The position numbers and the translations under genes were made by a program. From the NCBI GenBank assembly GCA_026391775.1, contig JAPLDK010000074.1, forward strand, positions 177,669 to 241,668: a stretch of 64,000 bases of DNA, in the 5' to 3' direction. This document shows positions 26,911-36,337 of this stretch, piece by piece (the first letter of the stretch is position 1; each line of letters opens with the position of its first letter). Below the pieces are notes generated by a model. That model was not told where the DNA came from and made no database searches. It worked only from the letters and a program-made list of their open reading frames with translations. The DNA is from Bacteroidota bacterium (GTDB lineage Bacteria; Bacteroidota; Bacteroidia; Bacteroidales; FEN-979).

Positions 26911-28653
26911 TTACCTGATATTAATATTTAATTCTTTCAATTGTTCTTCTTTGATAGCTGATGGCGAATCTATCATCACATCCCTTCCCGAATTGTTCTT
27001 GGGGAATGCGATGAAATCACGGATAGAATCCCCGCCTCCGAAAATGGCGGACCAGCGATCGAAACCAAAGGCAATACCTCCATGCGGAGGAGCCCCGTAT
27101 TCAAAAGCATTCATCAGGAATCCGAACTGTGCCACGGCATCTTCTTCGGTAAAACCAAGAACCTGGAACATTTTATTCTGAAGCTCTTTATTGTGTATCC
27201 TGATGGAACCTCCACCAATCTCAACCCCATTGATGACAAGGTCGTAAGCATTGGCTCTGATCCTTCCCGGGTCGGTATCCAGCAGAGGGATATCTTCCTG
27301 TTTGGGGGAAGTGAAAGGATGATGCTTTGCATAAAACCTTTTTGTTTCCTGGTCCCATTCCAGAAGAGGAAAATCGGTCACCCAAAGGGGCTTAAATTCA
27401 CCGACTTTTAATAGGTTCAGCTTTCTGCCCATCTCCAGCCTGAGTTCGCAAAGGGCTTTCAGTGTTTTCTCTTCCGCCCCGGCAAGTATCAGAACAAGGT
27501 CCCCGGGAACAGCGCCAAACTCTTTCAAAATACCTATTAAGTCATCCGCAGAATAAAATTTATCAACTGATGATTTAATCGAGCCATCAGCAGCGTATCG
27601 GATATACATAAGTCCGGAGGCACCAATTTGTGGCCTTTTGATGTAATCGGTAAGTTCGTCGAGCTGCTTACGGGAGTATTCGGCACAGCCATCAGCCTTT
27701 ATTCCAACAATAAGCTCAGCCTCATCGGCAACATTAAATCCCTTTCCGTTCATGAGGCTAGTGATCTCAATAAAGGTCATCCCGAAACGGATGTCCGGCT
27801 TGTCACAACCGTAAAGCCTCATGGCTTCATCGTAGGACATGCGGGGAAAATCGCCGGTTTCAATATTAAGGACTGAGCGGAAAAGGTGTTTTGCAAGGCC
27901 TTCAAATGTATTGAGGATGTCTTCCTGGGTCACGAACGACATTTCGCAGTCGATCTGGGTAAACTCCGGCTGACGGTCGGCTCGCAGATCCTCGTCCCTG
28001 AAACAGCGGACGATCTGGAAATACCTGTCGAAGCCGGCAACCATTAAAAGCTGTTTGAATGTCTGGGGCGATTGCGGAAGGGCGTAGAACTGGCCCGGGT
28101 TCATGCGAGAAGGGACTACGAAATCTCTTGCACCTTCCGGGGTTGACTTGATAAGGTAAGGGGTTTCGATATCGATGAAATCCTGAGAATTCAGGTAATT
28201 CCTCGTCTCGATTGAAAGTTTATGCCTGAGTTCAAGGTTCTTTTTATTCGACTGCCTGCGAAGATCCAGGTAACGGTATTTCATACGGAGCTCCTCGCCT
28301 CCGTCAGTATTATCCTCAATAGTAAAAGGAGGCACTTTGGAAGTGTTGAGAACAGAAAGCTCTTCAACATTAATCTCAATGTCGCCGGTAGGCATTTTCA
28401 GGTTTTTATTGCTTCTTTCAGCTACCTTACCCCTGGCTTTGATCACGTATTCACGACCAAGCCTGCGGGCTTCCTTGCAGAGAACAGGGTTTTTTTCCAT
28501 ATTGAACACCAACTGGGTAATCCCGTAGCGGTCACGGAGGTCAATAAAAGTAAGGCCGCCCATTTCCCTTGACCTCTGGACCCATCCGCATAGAGTAACA
28601 TCAAGGGAAGAATTATCGATGCGGAGTTCGCCGCAAGTATGCGTTCGCAGCAT
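26911..28653 (-). CDS. aspS: Aspartyl-tRNA synthetase
   Basis: 580 aa; [44 protein letters not shown]...[18 protein letters not shown]...[18 protein letters not shown]. Confidence 0.98.
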   Translation of the reverse strand: MLRTHTCGELRIDNSSLDVTLCGWVQRSREMGGLTFIDLRDRYGITQLVFNMEKNPVLCKEARRLGREYVIKARGKVAERSNKNLKMPTGDIEINVEELSVLNTSKVPPFTIEDNTDGGEELRMKYRYLDLRRQSNKKNLELRHKLSIETRNYLNSQDFIDIETPYLIKSTPEGARDFVVPSRMNPGQFYALPQSPQTFKQLLMVAGFDRYFQIVRCFRDEDLRADRQPEFTQIDCEMSFVTQEDILNTFEGLAKHLFRSVLNIETGDFPRMSYDEAMRLYGCDKPDIRFGMTFIEITSLMNGKGFNVADEAELIVGIKADGCAEYSRKQLDELTDYIKRPQIGASGLMYIRYAADGSIKSSVDKFYSADDLIGILKEFGAVPGDLVLILAGAEEKTLKALCELRLEMGRKLNLLKVGEFKPLWVTDFPLLEWDQETKRFYAKHHPFTSPKQEDIPLLDTDPGRIRANAYDLVINGVEIGGGSIRIHNKELQNKMFQVLGFTEEDAVAQFGFLMNAFEYGAPPHGGIAFGFDRWSAIFGGGDSIRDFIAFPKNNSGRDVMIDSPSAIKEEQLKELNINIR

Positions 28654-28706
28654 AAAACACGTATTTCGTTAAAGGCCGCAAAGATACGAAAAATCGTGAC
28701 AGGGCC

Positions 28707-31700
28707 TTATTTTGCAACCGTAACCCTTATCCCTTCACTGTGAGCCGAAAACTCAGGTGCATACATGCATTGTATTGTAGTGATATCGTTTGAATAATCT
28801 CCTGCTGCAATCACTAACAAAGGATATTCGAAAACGTAAGTTCCTTTTGGGATGTAATCGAAGAAGAAATCGGTTGAAGCGTCAGTAGTGCTTTGGTAAT
28901 ATCCAAGCCCGTCCTGGTAATGGTAGCCCGAAACGGTTTTATCGGCCTTGGGTTCAAAGGCCGATGCTCTCTGGTCACGCATATGGACAAATTCCAGTTC
29001 GCGGTCGGCGGTAAGGATTATCCTTACCTTTAATTTATCACCAGTTTTGAGGCTGCCGTTATCCTGGATGGCAACAAGGATTGGGCCTGAAGGAGTGTTT
29101 TTTTCAAGAAACAACTTTTTCTCAAGTTTCAATGATGTCTGAGCTATAGTGATTTTATCCATATTCTCGAAATATTGCCAGTAAAGGGCTCCCCAGGCCA
29201 CACCATCGGTGGACTTGCTCACCCTGACGTTTCCCATATCGGGAGTGATCTCGTTTCCGCTCCAGCTCATCTGGAAATAACCGGTCCCGGCTTCCTGTGT
29301 GATATCGGGGAGTTTTGACAGATCGATTTTAAGTTTGCCTAGGGAGATCTTTATTTTCGGGTCTTCGGATAGCAGCTTGCTTCCTTTCAGCAGCAAAGCG
29401 TAACAAGCTTCAACAGTCGCCCTGGAACTTTTCCAGGAATGGGTTTGTTTCTGCTTAAGCAGCCAGATCTTCAATTCGTCAACCGACTTACTGTCTTTGG
29501 CTACTTCGTGAAAGGCTTCGATCAGCAGAGCCTGTGTTTCAACCGGCGCCTGGTGCCAGTAGTAGCCTCCCTCCTGAGCCCAATACATTCCCATTTCGGG
29601 AGAATGAATGGCCCTTTCGGAAAGGGATTTGACAATCAAGGCCGAAACATCTTTCTTTCCGAAGCGATCCAGGGCAAGGGTTAACATAGCCTGGGCCGAA
29701 AGATCCTCTTTTGTCCAGTATAGTCCGGCCTGGTATAGGTAGTAATTCAGGGCTTCCTGCACCTTCGACGGCAGAGGCTGACTTTGCAGGTAATAAGAAC
29801 GCACATAAAGATATTGGATTTCAAGAGTTGAAAGATTGTTATCCTTCATTTGGGAGGAATACCGTCTTTTCAGCTCTTCATAATTTTTTCTGAAAGCCTC
29901 ATCCAGAAACTGTATTCCATTTTTAAGCATCTGTTTCATTGTGGCATCACTTCCGTAAATGTCTGTACCCATTTGTTGGAGGTGTGCCAGCCCCCCGATG
30001 ATGTCCTGGCTGATAAACCTGCTTTCGGGCATGCCTTCGAACCAGGTCCAGCCACCGCCCGAAGTCTGGAGTTTTTGAAGACGGGCCAGATTTTTCTCAA
30101 AGTTCTGTTTAAGATTATCCGGATCAAAATACAATCCAAGTTTACGTCGGTTGTCTGTTTCCGTCTTTGCCTCCGTTACCCATGGAGTCTGCTGCAGTAG
30201 CAAGGACTTCAGCTGGGAGTTTTTCTCAAGGTTCGAAAGCAGGGCATCCGGTGTAAGGTTTTTCCAGCTTTCGAATACAGTCTTGATCTTAGGATCGGAG
30301 TTCATGATATGCATAGCGATGCTGTTGGAATAGAAAGCCCCGAATGTAGAATAAGCATCTTCGAATTGCTTCTCGTTAAGGGCAGGGAGTGCCTGAACCG
30401 CATACCATGCAGGGTTGGAAGCAAATTCGAGAGTAAGGCGATAATTTTTAAGTGTTTTTTCTGCGGATGAGGATAGGAGTTTGTCAAAACTGAATTCAAA
30501 AGTTCCTTTATCCCGGATGGGCAATGGCAGACTTTCGGTAACCATCATACGGTTAGACAGTATTGGAATGATCTTCTCTTCACCGTCGCTGAATGCTCCT
30601 GATTCGGCAACGATCCGGTATTGCAGTAATGACACAGAAGGATTATCGGGGATCTGAACATCCCAGCTGATACCTGTGCTTTCTCCTTTTCGTATTGAAA
30701 CTTCCTGCTTTATCGACCCGGAAACGAGATTGTCCATGGATTTCAGGCTGATGCCGTCGAAAATCTCAATATGTACGGAGGCAATCAAATCATGGCCGGA
30801 AAGATTGACAACTTTGGTACAGAAAACAAGTTTATCGCCCTGCCTTACAAATCGTGGGGCGTTGGGCATCACCATCAGGTCTTTGCGGGTGACCAGCTCT
30901 TTTTCAATCAGATTGTACTGTAGTTGAACCGTATGTGCAAAACCCTGGAATTTCCACTGAGTAAGAGATTCAGGTGCTGTAAAACTAAGCGATATTCCTC
31001 CGGCGGAATCGGTGACCATATCAGGATAGAAGAAAGCCGTTTCCCGGAAATCCTTCCTTAACTGGAAACCCGGTTTTTCCAGGACCGTTTTGGGTTTTTC
31101 TTCCGGGGAAACCTCCATTCCTCCAACAGCCTGGTTTTCGGGAGAAGGGGGTGCTTCAGGGTTCACATTCTGGGACATTACCATCATTGCTTTTTCCTCC
31201 ATGATCCCCGAACGGTCCATACGGCCCGACTTATACATCAGGGGATAGGGCCTTCCGCCGAAGTAATTCAGTCCGAACCAGTTCAGTTCAGGATACTGAT
31301 GTTCAATATAATCACCCGTTGCTTTAGCTGCTGAAGCCGAGGCGATGCGGATTTGATAATTGTTGCCTGTATTCCAGGGATTTGCCCCATAAAACTTACG
31401 GCTGAGTTCGAAAGACCAGGCATTGGCCCTGAAAGCGTCCAGAGAGGCATCGTACATGGAGGCAAGGAATTCAACAGGGACTGGCTTTTTATCTGCACTG
31501 CTGATATGGATCTTCCATTGTTCCTTCTCTCCGGGGAGTATCTTGCTGCGGAAGGATTCAAACACGATATTCAGCTTGTTATCAGCATAAGGAACTGAGA
31601 TCAACTGGCTGTTCTGGAATATGCGGTTGAATTTTGAAAACACAAAATTGACCGAAAAATTTCCCCGGTAGCTTTCGTGGACCGGTATATCGATATGCAT

Positions 31701-34700
31701 TTGAGAGTTGGAGATGGTGACCCATTTCCGTGAAACAAGGCTGTCGCCTATACAGGTCTCAATCATCACGTTTATATTTTTCTCCTTTGAGCCGATAAGA
31801 AAACCTGCATTTTCGCCAGGCTTTGCTGTGGTTTTGAGGGGTACGAACCAGTTCACCGGGCTCCCGGGGAGTGCTGCGGAACCAGGGTCATACACTGTGA
31901 AAAAGCGCTGTACGCTTACTTTTTCCCCGAAAGGGTCATCCGCAGACAACAGAATTTTATAAACACCAGGTTCGGGTTTTGGTGCGTCTCCGGTAAGATC
32001 AGAATAGGTTTTAATGTTAATAACAGAATCGGTAGCCAGGCTAATCACTTTATTCACGACTGCTTCAGTAGGCTCCCAGGTAGAAGTGTCGCCTTCCTTG
32101 CCATAACTGAAATCGGGGAAGGATTCATGAAACTTTTTTTCGGTGAGCAAGGAAGTATCTGGCTGATCCCAGCATCTTTTCAGGAAAACCCTCTCGGGGA
32201 CCTTGAGTTTGAAAATACTAACGTTCATTTTAACCGGGGTTGGCCTGCCATTCAGGTTGGTGGCATTGAATTTCAGCAGGCTGTCAGTTCCAAGGTTTAA
32301 CTTATCAGAGGCACTGACCGATAACAACAGAGACCGGTACCCCACACTGACCGATTGCTGTGATGATTGGGTTTCGCCATTGATATCGGTCACATCAACA
32401 GTGATATTGAAATCAAAAACCGGGTTTGTCGACCTGGCAACGGAAAAATCGGGAACAGTGGTGAATGAAATGCTGAAAGACCCGTCAACAGCGGTTTTTA
32501 TAATGCCATTTGCGATCTCGGTTTCGGGGGATGAGGGAAATGGCATGAACCACCTTTCCCACCAAGGGAAACGGGCATTTCGAACAACCCTGTATGTTAA
32601 ATTTGCCTGGCTGATGGCATTTCCCGCATATGCCATGACTTTGCCTTTAACGGCAAGAGTTTCGTTAAGCTTATAGTTGCCTTCCAGGGGATCAAAACTT
32701 ACCTCGAATGTAGGGCGTTTATACTGTTCAACTGAAAAGGGGATGCTTCCCGATTCATTCGAAATGTACATCTGCCCCGGCAGAACTTCAGCAGGGGCAA
32801 CGAAAGAACCGTTAAATGATCCAAAATCGTTGGTTGTGAAATTCTGTTCCGAGATTTTGCGGCCGTTGACATCGGTAAAAATGACCTTTGTTGCTTCCTT
32901 TGTCAAAAGCCAGGCCTGCTCACCCTTTTTCTCCAGAAGTATTCCTTTGAAATAAACAGTCTGGCCTGGCCTGTAAATCGCCCTGTCGGTAAAGAAAGTC
33001 GTTTGTTTTACAGCTTTATCGGGTATGTTTGAAACCGGATACTGGTAAAAGCTTCCGGTCACAAGAACATCATCCGCCTTGATCAGTCTACAAAACAAAT
33101 TATTGTATTTCGAGCCAGGGTCAGGCTGAGGAAGTATCGCAAAACCATTATTATCACTGATAAGGTCATGGATTTTCCTGGTTTCCCAGTCCCTGTCCTG
33201 GTAGTTATAAGTCTTAACCCAGGCTTCTACGGTAATACCGGGCATAGGCAAGCCACTATCGCGGTTGAATATGCTCAGGATGATACTTCCGTTTTTATTT
33301 CGTTTGCTGATGTAATTGAATGAGGATACAATGTAATCCGAATAGGTGATCAATTTCAACGACTTCGAAAATGATGAATCCGGGCAAATCAGGATCACAA
33401 AGAAGCCCGGGCTTGTTTCGGGGAGAATCGTTTCAATACTATGGCTGCGGTAATCACCGAAACCGGGAAGAGCCTGATCCCAGGTTTTAATTACCTGTTG
33501 TAAAGAAAGAAAGTCAATCATTTCCTCTTTTTTGAGCTTATCTTTTTTAGCTTCCCAGGCCTCCCGGTCCACCCTGAACAGTCTTAAATAAACCTTCGTT
33601 ATATTTTTGTATGTAATCAGTGACAATGAAAGTTTCCCCGGAAAAACCACGGTTTCATTTTTAATTGCAATTTCCTGGTTCAGGATATTGTCGGCCAGGA
33701 TCCTGCAATTTTTAGCCCCTTCTGAAGCGGGGAACTTCTTTACAACCGCTTCACATAATTCAAGAGCCTTTTTAATATCATACCTATGAAGGGGGTCGTT
33801 TATTTTGCTGCCTCCCTGATCCTGATAAAACCGGGCGATGGCAAAGGAAATAGTTGACGACAATGGGGAATCCTTAAACCGGTTTTCAATTTTTTTTAAT
33901 GCATCCAGATACAAACTGTCTTTATTGTTTGTCACAGCTTTGTCTTTCACGAATTCCAGGCGTGCAAGTCCGGCATCAATAAATGCGGAAGAATTTTTAT
34001 CGTTCATGTGAAATGAAGCCAGGCCCTGGTATATCTTTATAGCCTGAAGTTCCTGGGATAGCGTATCGGAAACCGGCAATGAGATGTTAATAAACTCATC
34101 TGCCGGAGCGAAATAGGATGCATTATCCAAGCGGAACCCGAAGGCGGATTTAGTCCTGGGTCCATCCGAAGAAGTAAAAAAATCGAGAGCCCGGTTGGCA
34201 AGGAAATCATAAAGTGCAGGGCGGAAGATAACAGCCTTTTCAAGATCTTTTTCAAGGGATTTTTTATTAGTATATCCGGATCCGGAAATTTCGACAATTG
34301 CTTTGTAATCAAGAATCGAAATGGATTTCAGAAGCCCGTCATTTTGAAGTGAGGCCAGATACTTTCCGTAAATAACATTCATAAGCGTATTCTGGTCCCA
34401 TGTCTGCAGGCTGTCGGCCTTCACATTGGCGAGTAGAGTTCTGTCGTTAAAGCGATACCGGTTGTTCTCGTAATATTTTGAATACACTTCGGCCAGGATA
34501 GACCGAAGGATCTGTTTTGAAGGTTCCCGGGCCTGTTTCACTTCATCTTCCAGATCCCGGATCGTACCAACCAGGAAGTCTTCGCGGAAGAAACTGTTTA
34601 GTTTGATCTTATAGATAATGGCTTTAATAAACTGGGAAAGATCATTTGCAGATTTCGAAGACTGGTAAATCCGGTCCACAATTTCCATAGCCGATTTTGG

Positions 34701-34853
34701 CAAGCCCTGGTCCGACAAGGAATCGACCTGTTTCCATTCTTTTAACCAACCGGCAGCCTTTGGGGAGGGCTTAACGTTCTTCTGTGCAAATAATGCGGAC
34801 GACATAAGCAACAAGCCCAATGCCATCCCAAAAAATACTAAGCGGGTATTCAT
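28707..34853 (-). CDS. Alpha-2-macroglobulin family (MG2/A2M) protein, apparently lacking the thioester motif
   Basis: About 2050 aa; TFFTDRAIYRPGQTVYFKGIL (MG2), TAPESLTQWKFQGFAHT (A2M), NPAWYAVQALPALNEKQFEDAYSTFGAFYSN where CGEQ would be expected. ATG 34853 preferred over 34898. Confidence 0.9.
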   Translation of the reverse strand: MNTRLVFFGMALGLLLMSSALFAQKNVKPSPKAAGWLKEWKQVDSLSDQGLPKSAMEIVDRIYQSSKSANDLSQFIKAIIYKIKLNSFFREDFLVGTIRDLEDEVKQAREPSKQILRSILAEVYSKYYENNRYRFNDRTLLANVKADSLQTWDQNTLMNVIYGKYLASLQNDGLLKSISILDYKAIVEISGSGYTNKKSLEKDLEKAVIFRPALYDFLANRALDFFTSSDGPRTKSAFGFRLDNASYFAPADEFINISLPVSDTLSQELQAIKIYQGLASFHMNDKNSSAFIDAGLARLEFVKDKAVTNNKDSLYLDALKKIENRFKDSPLSSTISFAIARFYQDQGGSKINDPLHRYDIKKALELCEAVVKKFPASEGAKNCRILADNILNQEIAIKNETVVFPGKLSLSLITYKNITKVYLRLFRVDREAWEAKKDKLKKEEMIDFLSLQQVIKTWDQALPGFGDYRSHSIETILPETSPGFFVILICPDSSFSKSLKLITYSDYIVSSFNYISKRNKNGSIILSIFNRDSGLPMPGITVEAWVKTYNYQDRDWETRKIHDLISDNNGFAILPQPDPGSKYNNLFCRLIKADDVLVTGSFYQYPVSNIPDKAVKQTTFFTDRAIYRPGQTVYFKGILLEKKGEQAWLLTKEATKVIFTDVNGRKISEQNFTTNDFGSFNGSFVAPAEVLPGQMYISNESGSIPFSVEQYKRPTFEVSFDPLEGNYKLNETLAVKGKVMAYAGNAISQANLTYRVVRNARFPWWERWFMPFPSSPETEIANGIIKTAVDGSFSISFTTVPDFSVARSTNPVFDFNITVDVTDINGETQSSQQSVSVGYRSLLLSVSASDKLNLGTDSLLKFNATNLNGRPTPVKMNVSIFKLKVPERVFLKRCWDQPDTSLLTEKKFHESFPDFSYGKEGDTSTWEPTEAVVNKVISLATDSVINIKTYSDLTGDAPKPEPGVYKILLSADDPFGEKVSVQRFFTVYDPGSAALPGSPVNWFVPLKTTAKPGENAGFLIGSKEKNINVMIETCIGDSLVSRKWVTISNSQMHIDIPVHESYRGNFSVNFVFSKFNRIFQNSQLISVPYADNKLNIVFESFRSKILPGEKEQWKIHISSADKKPVPVEFLASMYDASLDAFRANAWSFELSRKFYGANPWNTGNNYQIRIASASAAKATGDYIEHQYPELNWFGLNYFGGRPYPLMYKSGRMDRSGIMEEKAMMVMSQNVNPEAPPSPENQAVGGMEVSPEEKPKTVLEKPGFQLRKDFRETAFFYPDMVTDSAGGISLSFTAPESLTQWKFQGFAHTVQLQYNLIEKELVTRKDLMVMPNAPRFVRQGDKLVFCTKVVNLSGHDLIASVHIEIFDGISLKSMDNLVSGSIKQEVSIRKGESTGISWDVQIPDNPSVSLLQYRIVAESGAFSDGEEKIIPILSNRMMVTESLPLPIRDKGTFEFSFDKLLSSSAEKTLKNYRLTLEFASNPAWYAVQALPALNEKQFEDAYSTFGAFYSNSIAMHIMNSDPKIKTVFESWKNLTPDALLSNLEKNSQLKSLLLQQTPWVTEAKTETDNRRKLGLYFDPDNLKQNFEKNLARLQKLQTSGGGWTWFEGMPESRFISQDIIGGLAHLQQMGTDIYGSDATMKQMLKNGIQFLDEAFRKNYEELKRRYSSQMKDNNLSTLEIQYLYVRSYYLQSQPLPSKVQEALNYYLYQAGLYWTKEDLSAQAMLTLALDRFGKKDVSALIVKSLSERAIHSPEMGMYWAQEGGYYWHQAPVETQALLIEAFHEVAKDSKSVDELKIWLLKQKQTHSWKSSRATVEACYALLLKGSKLLSEDPKIKISLGKLKIDLSKLPDITQEAGTGYFQMSWSGNEITPDMGNVRVSKSTDGVAWGALYWQYFENMDKITIAQTSLKLEKKLFLEKNTPSGPILVAIQDNGSLKTGDKLKVRIILTADRELEFVHMRDQRASAFEPKADKTVSGYHYQDGLGYYQSTTDASTDFFFDYIPKGTYVFEYPLLVIAAGDYSNDITTIQCMYAPEFSAHSEGIRVTVAK

Positions 34854-34935
34854 AATCCGAATTTTATTCAATAATACGAAAACGAAAGGAAGGAACAAAG
34901 AGTATGCCGGATTTTACTACGGGCCCGTTTTACCC

Positions 34936-34957
34936 GGCTTTAAACTTTGGAAAAGCC
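34936..34957. terminator. Small hairpin within a nested inverted repeat between GH53 and A2M genes
   Basis: GGCTTT (34936-34941)/AAAGCC (34952-34957), nested in CCCGTTTTA (34924-34932)/TTAAACGGG (34972-34980, one mismatch). Confidence 0.4.
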
Positions 34958-34997
34958 AGCCTGCATCCCGATTAAACGGGTATGGAGGGCGAACTGG

Positions 34998-36293
34998 TTA
35001 ATTTACCAGGAATTTCCCGGTAATTTTCCGCCCATCGTTATTTACATTGATAACATACACGCCTGGCAGGAGCCTGATATCCAATGATGCTTTGGGTTGG
35101 TTGTTCAGTGTAAACTCTTTCATCAGCTGACCCCTGGTGTCGAAAATCTTAAGAATGGACGAGCCGGTTAACCCGTTTAAATCGATATTGAGCAATCCGC
35201 CGAAAAATGGATTAGGATAAATGAAGATCCCGGATTCTTTATCCTGACTGTTTATACCAGTAAGATGTACCAAAAACGCATCCAGGGCTGCGGTCGGTTT
35301 TCCATCGGAGCCCCAGCAGCTTAACTGGTATCCGCTCCAGGACTTTTCTCCTTCCGGCTCCCAGTAAATAACTCCCAGGCCCTTGTTGTTTGGAACAGCT
35401 TTGACTTTGTTAAGAACAGCAACCAGCATGTTGTAAGTATTCTGCACCTTGGTATAATCTCCGCCTACCTCTACCACCATCACTTCCTTGCCGTACCTGT
35501 TCACCATATCGTTGAGGTTGTTTCCCAACTCGTTGATGGTTGCAGTATAATCACTTCCCAGCCAATACGGATAATAGGAAGCGCCGATGAGATCATATCT
35601 GACATTATAGCTTTTAGCATTATCAAAAAATGTCCTGAACCTGCTGTTGCTGTTTCCCTGATCGAGGTGGATGATGACTTTTATGGCACTGTCGACGGCC
35701 CTGGTAGCGTCATAACCTTTATTCAGCAGCTGGGCAAGCTGTGCCCAGTTCGAAGTGCTTCCGTCGGGCCATAGCATACCTCCGGGGATCTCATTTCCAA
35801 TCTGGGCCCAATCGGGTTTTGCCCCAATGGATTTCAGGGTATCGAGGACTTCGAAGGTATGTGTATAAAGATCGGTCAGCAACTGGCTGAACGAATGGCT
35901 TGCCCATGCTGCAGGCTTGGTTTGCTTTCCGGGATCGGCCCAGGAATCACTGTAATGAAAATCAATCATGATCCTCATTCCCATGTTTTTGGCTCTCAGC
36001 GCCATAGCTGCAACTTCCTTCTTGCTGCAGTGTCCGTTGATTTTATCATTAGAAGGGTTAACCCAAACCCTGAGGCGCACCGTATTGATCCCATGATCTT
36101 TAAGGATCTGCAAACATTCCTTTTGGGTACCCGTGCTGTCGTAAAATTTGTAGCCTGTAGCTTCCATCTGCTGCAGCCAGCCTATATCCGCACCCTTAAC
36201 GAACTGTGCACTAACCTCATCCGCCAGCAAAAAATAAAACAGAAAAAACAAGGCAGCGATAATGCATTGAGTTAAATATGTTGTAAATTTTTG
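34998..36293 (-). CDS. Arabinogalactan endo-beta-1,4-galactanase (GH53) with T9SS type A sorting domain
   Basis: KGADIGWLQQMEATGYKFYDSTG, WAQIGNEIPGGMLWPDG, VMVVEVGGDYT; C-terminus IYPNPFFGGLLNIDLNG...GVYVINVNNDGRKITGKFLVN. Confidence 0.93.
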   Translation of the reverse strand, partial: QKFTTYLTQCIIAALFFLFYFLLADEVSAQFVKGADIGWLQQMEATGYKFYDSTGTQKECLQILKDHGINTVRLRVWVNPSNDKINGHCSKKEVAAMALRAKNMGMRIMIDFHYSDSWADPGKQTKPAAWASHSFSQLLTDLYTHTFEVLDTLKSIGAKPDWAQIGNEIPGGMLWPDGSTSNWAQLAQLLNKGYDATRAVDSAIKVIIHLDQGNSNSRFRTFFDNAKSYNVRYDLIGASYYPYWLGSDYTATINELGNNLNDMVNRYGKEVMVVEVGGDYTKVQNTYNMLVAVLNKVKAVPNNKGLGVIYWEPEGEKSWSGYQLSCWGSDGKPTAALDAFLVHLTGINSQDKESGIFIYPNPFFGGLLNIDLNGLTGSSILKIFDTRGQLMKEFTLNNQPKASLDIRLLPGVYVINVNNDGRKITGKFLVN

Positions 36294-36337
36294 CATACAT
36301 ATTGTTTTAGCGAAAGGGTGCAAGTCAATTTGGGCAA

